From assembly GCA_028023455.1 (NCBI GenBank), contig JAQFVV010012405.1:7031334-7095333 (forward strand): a DNA stretch of 64,000 nucleotides. Direction: 5' to 3'. A program made the position numbers and the translations under genes. Positions 56,191 to 64,000 of the stretch are shown here, one piece after another (position 1 is the first letter of the stretch; each line of letters opens with the position of its first letter). Origin of the DNA: Epiperipatus broadwayi. Lineage: Eukaryota > Onychophora > Udeonychophora > Euonychophora > Peripatidae. The notes beneath the pieces were generated by a model. The model was not told the origin of the DNA. It ran no database searches and saw nothing but the letters and a program-made list of their open reading frames with translations.

Positions 56191-58670
56191 AAAGTTAACA
56201 ATATCCTTAATACTCATTTATGTGTCCACAATATAGGAAGATCTGAAAGAGGGAAATAGGACCAAATTGCAGTGAGAGATTTGTAAATATAAAAATTGCA
56301 TATGTAAACATTATTTATCCCTCATAGCAATATTATTTGAACAATCTTCAATATAAGTTGTTTGTTATACAAAACAGATTAAAATATATATATAACCATC
56401 CCATGTTGGCTATGCATTTTATTGATAATCAATGTAAATCTGGGAATTTTAAGAAATCTTTAAAAAAAGGAAGAATATCCTGAAATACATATTATTACAT
56501 AAATGTTGTGATAAACAATTAAATCGTAAAGAATCTCTATTTTTGATTTTCTTATTCTCTCAATGATAAAGTAATTTTATTATATTTTCTACATGAAGAG
56601 AAAATTGCACTGTGGAAGGATACCTGGCATTTGAGATGTTATATGATTGCTTCACCATGCAGCTGTTTTTTATATAAGAGTCTAGGTACCTTACCTCTGA
56701 TGCAACTATATATATAGGTGTGTGTGTTTGTTTCATTGTAATTATCATAAATCTTATAATACTTATACTAAAAGTATTTTGAGAGTGTAGTAATATATAT
56801 ATAAGTAAAAAAGAGAGTCTAGTATTGTTTTAATAATGCTCTGAAAAACAAAGTCTTTTTCCACATTTCTCCATAGAGGGCAGCCTATTATTTTTATGGC
56901 TTGTTTTACATTCAAGCTAAGAACATCTAGTCATTCATTTACCATGAGATAATTAGATTGCTATTTTGGTAAGCTACCTGAAAAAATGTAAGCACTCTTG
57001 TAATTTTTTTAAATACTTCATCCTCTTCTCATTCAGATGTCCAATGCTAATAGATTTTTATATATCTAAAGAGAGCTTTGTGGGGTAATAGAATTTCTAC
57101 TAACATGCCAAATGGAATTTAAAGCAAGAATGTATTCCTTAAATTTTTTAATTATTCTAAGCTTTTTCCTTTAGTGCCATCTATTATAAGTTCAAATAAT
57201 AAATGATTACCAGATATCTCATTGTACTTAAATGTTCAGATCGATCTCTGGAATTTGCCTTTGTCAGCGAAGCTTGGGATTCAAAGCTCAATGAAGATTT
57301 ACATACATAAAGCAAAGATCATTGATTATTCAAGCTTAGAAAGATGATATTAGAGTAGAGAGCAGCTCTTGTTTATGATATTATATAAGCTGGGGAAATT
57401 TATTGTTACTAAAAAATGTTTATAGTGTTTCTTAATTGGAGTGTTGTGGTAATGTCAAAACTAATTAAATATATCTATATTTTTAAAAAAATGTTTTATT
57501 CACGCAAATGCACTAAAATATATATATATTTCTTCAGATTTTATAGTATTCTTGATATTATATTAAATAAAAACAAAATTGTAATGTAAAGAATCATGCA
57601 AATAAACTTTAAAATAACCCTTACTTTCTTGTACCAATGACAAGCTACTCATCATCAGCATTGATCAAATAAATGAACATTATTTGGAAGTTATTAACCA
57701 ATTCAGTGACATCTAATCAGTTTAATGATATATATGATGGTGTGGTTAACTGCTTTAGATTTTATTCATCTGCTTGCAACTCTTCTTACTGCTATTTTTG
57801 CCAGTCTTGCATTCATTTGATGGGAAAGACTGAAACTGAAATAATAAAGAAATGTATTACTTATGAGCTGACAATGAACTCACAACATCACTGATCACCA
57901 TTTTCTTGTGCTCTTCTCTTGAGAGACAAATTCACAATTTTGTTTAGATTTTGAAAATGAAAACATATTTTCTATATTTTTTTTATATATTTATGATTAT
58001 TTTTTGCAAAATATTTATATTTATTTTTTAGAAAAATAATATTATTAGATTCAAATATTATTTATTTATTTATTCTATATTTATAAAGATAAAATAATAT
58101 TTTAAAGAATAATTTGATTTGTAAATATATATTTCTAACAAACAATTCAAAATTTCTCAAAATATAATAAAGAACTACAAAAGTAAATTTTATTAAAAAA
58201 TATGATTAGCTAAAATGATTTTTTTTTGTTCTATGCTTTTATCTTTGATTGCAAAATATCAAAACTACTGTGAAAGTTGAAAAAATATATATATTTGACT
58301 TTTTAGTGTATTTATGTGAATAAAAGCATTTTTTAAAAACTTTTTTTATATTTTTTTACTTTTTAGTTTTATGTAGTTCCACAAAATACTGCTAGATGGC
58401 AGTATTATTAGGACTGCTAAATCAGATATAAAATTAATTTAAATTTCTTTTCTAATTTTGTGCTAAAATTGTTTCAAACTCTAAAAAAATATATTGTCAT
58501 TGGGAATGCATATATGTGTGCAAATTTTTAATAATTTTTGGGAGGTGGGTAAAAATTGACTTCTAAGATTTTCCAGACAGAGCAAAAACAAATTGAATTA
58601 AATGAAAGCATAAAAAAGATTCATTGTGTGTGATTTTTGAATTTTCATTTAATATATGTTTTATAATTAA
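56191..58670. other. AT-rich stretch, nothing firm
   Basis: No gene recognised. GCTAGATGGCAGTA at 58391-58404 is a CTCF-like string. A segment near 57240-57300 (TTTGCCTTTGTCAGCGAAGC) loosely resembles 61060-61130 and may be a shared repeat. A 73-codon frame at 57673-57894 has no known motif. Confidence 0.4.
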
Positions 58671-58679
58671 ATCTATAAA

Positions 58680-58810
58680 GCATAGTGATTAATGTATGCA
58701 CTGCCATGCCAATAACACGGAGGTCGAATCTGCATGAAACCTGAAATTTTCAGAATAGTTGAAATTTTTTTATGTAATTCTAGCCATTCAATTATTGGTC
58801 AGTAAATGAG
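58680..58810 (+). repeat. SINE-like S3
   Basis: AGCATAGTGATTAATGTATG...ACACGGAGGTCGAATCTGC is a tRNA-like head with A- and B-box-like strings, followed by CTGAAATTTTCAGAATAGTTG, the body shared with 31740-31790. Confidence 0.5.
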
Positions 58811-58980
58811 TAGCTGGTTATTATTATTTACAAGCTAATTCAATGAGGAGGGGCACAAAATCTGTCATCCCCTACTAGTTGATTATCTGATGACTAATAT
58901 ATTGCTATATTCCTCTGTAAATGGATTATAGATGACTTTGCCCTATAATGAAATGTTTAAGACTTGTTGTACTTTTTAGA

Positions 58981-59070
58981 TGAGAGGTTCCTCTATCGGC
59001 AAGATAAAGATATTGTTTGACTATTATAAATTTCAAGGTGCATTTGATACAGGTTATAGCCTGTCTTAAA
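58981..59070 (+). repeat. M2-family fragment
   Basis: TGAGAGGTTCCTCTATCGGC...TTGACTATTATAAATTTCAAGG...GATACAGGTTATAGCCTGTC is the reverse complement of 26535-26632. Only one end is present. Confidence 0.7.
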
Positions 59071-59344
59071 AGTATTTAAATTTATCAATATATTTTATTT
59101 ACAGAACACAAATCACTATTATTACAATATTTGAAAGATGTATATAATAAAAGATTGACAGCAAATGTTTTCATAATGCCATTAGAAATTTCTATACATT
59201 TTAATAATGTATGAGGTTTCATTATTTTATTTCTAATAAAAAGTAATTAAATGGTTTAAACTGAAGTGTATGGATCTTTGGCTATTTGATTCTGACATTC
59301 TGTCACTGTTCTAAATCATGTAGAAAGTATCTCTGATCATTGAA

Positions 59345-59353
59345 TAATAATAA

Positions 59354-59391
<38 letters not shown>

Positions 59392-59488
59392 ATAGTAGTA
59401 GTAGTAGTAGCAGTAGTAGTAGTAGTAGCAGTAGCAGCAGCAGCAGCAGTAGCTAAAGTGGTAGCAGGAATAATAGTAGTAGTAGTAA
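59345..59488 (+). repeat. (TAG)n / (CAG)n trinucleotide microsatellite
   Basis: A long TAG run shifts to GCA/CAG units and then returns to TAG with interruptions. Confidence 0.95.
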
Positions 59489-59744
59489 CGGGGATATTGC
59501 TAAGGAGTTTATAAGAAGTCTGAGAGTTGAAAGTTGTAGAATTAGGTATTGGCTACTCTACAACTGTACCAAACTATCCAGGACAATCTTAATCAGTGAT
59601 GTTATTAAAGATATTAGCAAATACAGGTAAATAGATACTAATGTTAATTAAGAAGAAAAGTGAAAGAATCAGCTGGAAATGAACTGACCCTTATAGATAA
59701 GTGTATGAAATTTCTACTGATTGTTGCCTTTGACAAAATAGCTC

Positions 59745-59950
59745 CTTGGTTAGAGTGTTATCTTAAAATTCAATATTTACAATGGAATGGGTGTGTTTTG
59801 AACTCCTATGCTAGCATTGTTACTGGTCAGGCCAGTGACACCTGAAGAAAAACAGAGAATACCACTCAAAACATTGTATAAATCTACTAACCTATGTTGT
59901 CTTTGTGTGTTATTACAAACAGCTATTTGTATTTGGAAGTTTTTAAATAA
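59745..59950 (+). repeat. SINE family S2, copy 2
   Basis: TTGGTTAGAGTGTTATC (A-box-like), TTCAATATTTAC, then GTGACACCTGAAGAAAA and AATACCACTCAAAACATTGT align with 51838-52045. The central part before the body differs between the two copies. Confidence 0.7.
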
Positions 59951-61385
59951 AGGTTTTTTTAGATATTTAACATTTAATGATAGATGATGGAAATAGTCCA
60001 ACATATAGTCCCATCTAAAATATTATTATCACAAATCTTCAGGAAAATTTGTAATCATTTGATTAAACAAAGACAGGACTGTCTTTCTAATTGCCTAATG
60101 CAATTTTGCATGTCATTATAATTAAATTTCATACTTTAAATTTGTTTCATAGTACATTTTTGGTTGGCCTCTAAAAGTTTTGTTTACATTTCAAAATTTT
60201 TGTTTAACAAATTAATCTTTATTTTTCTTTATATTTTCATTACATTAAAATTATTTCTTAGCAACATGTTAAAAGTACTATTCTCATAAATAATATTTTA
60301 ACTTTGCAAATATAGACAACTGAAATATGTGATCAAAACAGTCGCTTTTATTATTTCATTTTTGACAATGAAAATATGCTTAGAATGAAATAAAATTGAT
60401 TTGAATCTCCAAATGATTTTTTTGTGTCTGCTTTAAGGTTTAAAATTACACTTATAATTATTTTACGACAAAGATAGCAACTGTGATGGTTATAGTGGTA
60501 TTACTTTTTCCATAAATTACAACTTCGTATTTTATCTTATTACAATTACACCTTTGTGTTTACTTTATTACATTTCTCTTGAGTTGTGTTCCTAAAAAAT
60601 ACATATTTTTCAAATAAAATCTTAATCTAAACATCATATTCTTATCAAAAAAGAAATATTTCACTAATAATAAAAAAAAAAAAAATAAATATATAAACAA
60701 ACAATAGTAAACATATTTTCATTTTCAAGATTTGAATAACAGATGAGCTTGTGCGTTCAGCAATTACTTTGAAAACAAAGAAATTGCCAATCTACAACTA
60801 TTTGTTTTTAGTTTCTCTGTACTGTGCTGACATCTAGAGCTTTTTTTAAAAGTTAAATCAATATATATTTTAGTTCCTTACCATCAAATAATTACAAAAC
60901 CAGTGAATGACTATTATAGATAGCTGCAAGAAAATAACTATTCTGATAAACTGGAGCACCATTTAATGTTTGACAATGGAATGCACATTAAGCAAAAAGA
61001 GGTAAAATTTTTAGTAATTCTGTAATCTTCAATAATAGATCAACACTAATGGCAGTATCATTATATTCAAGCCTCCAAATTGTTTTATTGATTTGGCTTT
61101 ATCAATGAGAACTTAGGATTCAAAACTGATCTCATGCTATTATGCATTAATAAGTCACCTTTAACTCCTTTACACTATCAATAATAACTCTTTTAAGATC
61201 ATACAATGTCTTCATCATATGATGTATTATACTATTGATCTAATAGCATATAATTTAAAATCTTTAGGGGCCCATTGATTATAAAAGTTTGCAGTAAATT
61301 GTTATTGAATAGAATTAAAACTGTTGCTTTAAAAAATCTATGCTAAGAGTAAGCTGAAAAGTTTACATCATATTATGTCATTACC
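59951..61385. other. AT-rich stretch with one S5 repeat fragment
   Basis: No gene recognised. At about 60890-60965 the string ATTACAAAACCAGTGAATGA...AGATAGCTGCAAGAAAATAAC is the third copy of repeat S5. Confidence 0.45.
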
Positions 61386-61389
61386 AAAT

Positions 61390-61722
61390 CCATTTTTTGC
61401 TACATTGATACCACCTAATGTAAACTTTAATAATCACTAAGTGTCATATGGTAGTGCTTATTAAATCCCCTATCTAATGCTGTCCTATTCAATATCTCCA
61501 CACTAGTTTTTAGTAATATGGCTCTCAACAGACCTAGGAGTAGTGCATCTGCCTCATTTTGCTCATAGACCCAAAAGTTATCACTTATGAAAGTGATACA
61601 CTAGAAACTAATCTGGAAATATTGGATAGGCTAGCACTGGATAAAGGTTTAATATGAAGTATTATCATTCATCTAGTGATTACTAAAGTTTACACAAGGT
61701 GGCATTCATGTGGTGAGAAAAA
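61390..61722. mobile_element. Foldback element of the M4 family
   Basis: The left part (TGATACCACCTAATGTAAAC, TTTAATAATCACTAA) is inverted on the right (TTAGTGATTACTAAAG, GTTTACACAAGGTGGCA). The interior holds CTAGAAACTAATCTGGAAATATTGG and its inverted partner CAATATCTCCACACTAGTTTTTAG, sequences also found in 44152-44326 and 48190-49400. Confidence 0.75.
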
Positions 61723-62777
61723 AATTCTGCTGAATAGTATGAAGGAAGTAGGGTTCATATGATGTCCTATGGCTTTCAAATTTGTACATGGGATTGTAAC
61801 ATTAACTTTTAAAAAATTGTATAATAATAATAGAATATTCAAATAAATGTTTTGGACATTCATACAGAAAAGATAGTCTATATATTTTAAATTTGGCTTT
61901 TATTCGTGCTTAGCTTGCATTCAATATATAACATATCATAATCAAAGAAATCTCACTTCTTTATTGTTCCTAGCTTATATGTATTCCTGATAAATATTTT
62001 CATATATTTAAATTTGTTTATTGAATATTGAAAAATATTTAAATCTCTTCAAAGAGGCCATTTCTTTGAGAAGGTGATGCTTGGGTCTTTTTTGTTTATT
62101 GGATGTCAGTCTTTTACTGTTGCCCAAGACTCTTTAATTTTTCATTTTCTGTCTTCCCATACCCTATATATTACATATATAAACACAGGTATATAATAAG
62201 CCTGTGTGTTTCAGTTAATTCTAGACTCAGCAAATTTTTAGCCAGAATTTTGTTCATAATCTATAAATATTGAGGAATATTCGCTACTTTTAAGTGCCCA
62301 CAGATTCAACTCATCAAGTAGTCTATGATATTAAAAACTATATGTAAGTTTACATATTATAGGGAATCAAGAGCTAATGACTCAATGAGATTATTCAAGC
62401 ATAAATACATAAACAACAGAGCACATAGCATAGTGAATAGTCCCAGACCATAAACAAAATTCTGGCTATAAATTTGATTTGTCTGGAGCTGAAATTATAT
62501 GCCCTGAGAGGGAAGACGGAAAACAACAAATTAAAGAGGCCTTGATAAAGACCCAAATAAGTGAGATCGTTATGCTCATGTTATGTCATATATTGAAAGC
62601 ATGCTAATCATTAAAAAAACTAAATTTAAATCATATAGATAATCTTTCCTGTATGAATGTCCAGAACATTTATTTGAATATTACATTTACCCAGAAAAGA
62701 GAAAAAACAAGCTTTAGTATTGATTTAAATAATTGAATATAGTATATATTTTAAAGATTTTATTTTTATTACCTTAG
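61723..62777. other. AT-rich stretch with an H1 tail fragment
   Basis: No gene recognised. 62155-62220 (CCCTATATATTACATATATA, ACACAGGTATATAATAAGCC, TGTTTCAGTTAATT) matches the tail of the hammerhead-bearing repeat at 24975-25040 in opposite orientation. The ribozyme part is absent. Confidence 0.5.
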
Positions 62778-62796
62778 TGTAACTGGTTGGGTTACA
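62778..62796. repeat. TGTAAC...GTTACA palindrome
   Basis: TGTAACTGGTTGGGTTACA has six-base arms. It resembles the palindromes at 7045 and 9218. GC-richer sequence follows it (TGGTCGCAGCAACATAGCTG), as in the 5-9 kb block. Confidence 0.4.
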
Positions 62797-64000
62797 TGGT
62801 CGCAGCAACATAGCTGCGTGTGTGCATATATGTATATAGTAGTGGAAAAATAGAAATAAACACAGACAATTCTTTGTAGATATTTTTCTACATTTTCTTG
62901 AATAAAAATAATAAATAAAGAGATAAATAACTCTGGATTTGAAACAGGATTTTATTATAAATTAAAACATTTAAAAAGGTCTAAATAAATTATTATTAAG
63001 TCAAATAATTTTTATTTTTTTATTTTTGAGAAATATATATATTCTAGCACATGTGCGTGTGTGGTGCAACTGTTCCCAAAAGCTATAAAGTGTTAATATT
63101 GTAATGGTAAGACTTGTCCCTCCACGTAACAAAATCTAGAACACAGGCAAAATACATTAAAGCTGATGGAATCTGGATGCTGGATTCAGAATCCAACCAA
63201 CATTCAATCCTTTCACCTCTGCTCAATGATCTAATACTCTATGGATGACATTTCTCAACTTACACAGACATTCAATTTAACCTCGGTCCGGTCCGGCAGT
63301 CACTCAGCGTACAACAAAAGACTTGTAAATTAACTAATCTAGCACTGATTTGGTCAGATATACACACATATGGCTAAGTGATTAATTCAAATATCAATGA
63401 TTGATCATGAAATTTTAATATAGTGACCTACATATAGATAAAATGATGTATGTGCAATTAAATCTAGAGCTGTATAAAATGAACTCACGGACAATAAAAA
63501 TATGAAAACGAGTTATAATTTTAAATATTATTAATTTAATAAAACAATAACAAATAGTGAAATTAAAATATACAAAATCATGTGATGGGAACGTGAGATA
63601 TTACGCTTGCAGGCGTTGCATAACTAATGAGATTAATATTACATATCTCATTATAAGTGTATAATAAAATGTAGTGCAGTATTGGAGTTTATGCCTATAT
63701 TAATATGCCAAATTTCTAGCTCTTATATAGTCTGCTAAATCATATGGAATTCGATAGCCAAAGTTATATAACTGACTTAATAGCGCTCCTATGGTGTCTA
63801 TCTATACAAAGTTAAGCCGAGCATATAATTAGGCTCAGAGATTCACAGGTTAGTGTGTTAACCTAGATTAGGGTATACACTGATGTTAGATAAGCTTTAA
63901 TATAAAAGGAGAGAAAACTGGTTTATAATAGATTTACCTATATACTCTATGGCACATATCAAAATATTAATAAACTAGAAGGTGTGAATGGGTCATTATT
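62797..64000. other. Unassigned stretch at the right edge
   Basis: A more complex segment lies at 63100-63330, including GGTCCGGTCCGGCAGTCACTC at about 63285, with no open frame. The rest is AT-rich. The change in composition after the palindrome recalls the 5-9 kb block, but I found no alignable sequence between them by eye. Confidence 0.4.

Overview
This window is AT-rich (visibly about three-quarters A+T) animal nuclear DNA, almost entirely non-coding and built from decayed mobile elements. Evidence for a metazoan genome: a Penelope-like retroelement with a GIY-YIG domain, an EN-RT (jockey/CR1-type) LINE, RTE-type LINE tails ending in (GATGAT)n, mariner and hAT remnants, tRNA-derived SINEs, many palindromic (foldback) elements, and strong GT-AG splice sites around one small exon. 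There are no operons or bacterial-type genes. I cannot name the species; an invertebrate such as a chelicerate, cephalopod or other AT-rich lineage would fit.

Layout. 1-3.2 kb: AT-rich filler. 3.2-5.0 kb: a 5'-truncated Penelope-like element, the longest open frame in the window. 5.0-9.25 kb: a block of clearly higher complexity and CpG content with no long frame, holding a promoter-like TATA/CCAAT array on the minus strand, a 25-bp tandem repeat, a possible 253-bp solo LTR and TGTAACG...CGTTACA palindromes. 10.3-11.4 kb: three copies (two direct, one inverted) of a repeat carrying a hammerhead-ribozyme core. 11.6-24.6 kb: MITEs, several foldback elements, and one convincing 51-nt internal exon at 21.87 kb, suggesting that much of the window is intron of a plus-strand gene. 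25.1 kb: the best hammerhead ribozyme copy. 26.1-27.4 kb: a hAT-type MITE with target duplication, another MITE and an RTE LINE tail. 33.8-38.3 kb: microsatellites, a tRNA-Gly-like pseudogene, two head-to-head Penelope-like fragments around an (ATT)n tract, and foldbacks. 39.8-44.5 kb: SINEs, a 318-bp MITE, a hAT element with an RTE tail nested in it, and an RTE tail with a MITE nested in it. 46.4-49.4 kb: a foldback with arms over 200 bp and a tandem/inverted repeat cluster. 50.3-56.2 kb: RTE tails, SINEs, a mariner transposase relic and a jockey/CR1-like EN-RT relic. 57-64 kb: repeats, a (TAG)n microsatellite and otherwise unassigned sequence.

The most interesting signal is a dispersed repeat family (at least five copies: 10465-10510, 10823-10872, 11186-11230, 22824-22871, 25118-25163) that shares a type I hammerhead ribozyme module with a very short stem III. 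This is the architecture known from Penelope-like elements and from animal retrozymes. The copies occur partly as tandem units of about 350-380 bp. No intact protein-coding gene is complete within the window.
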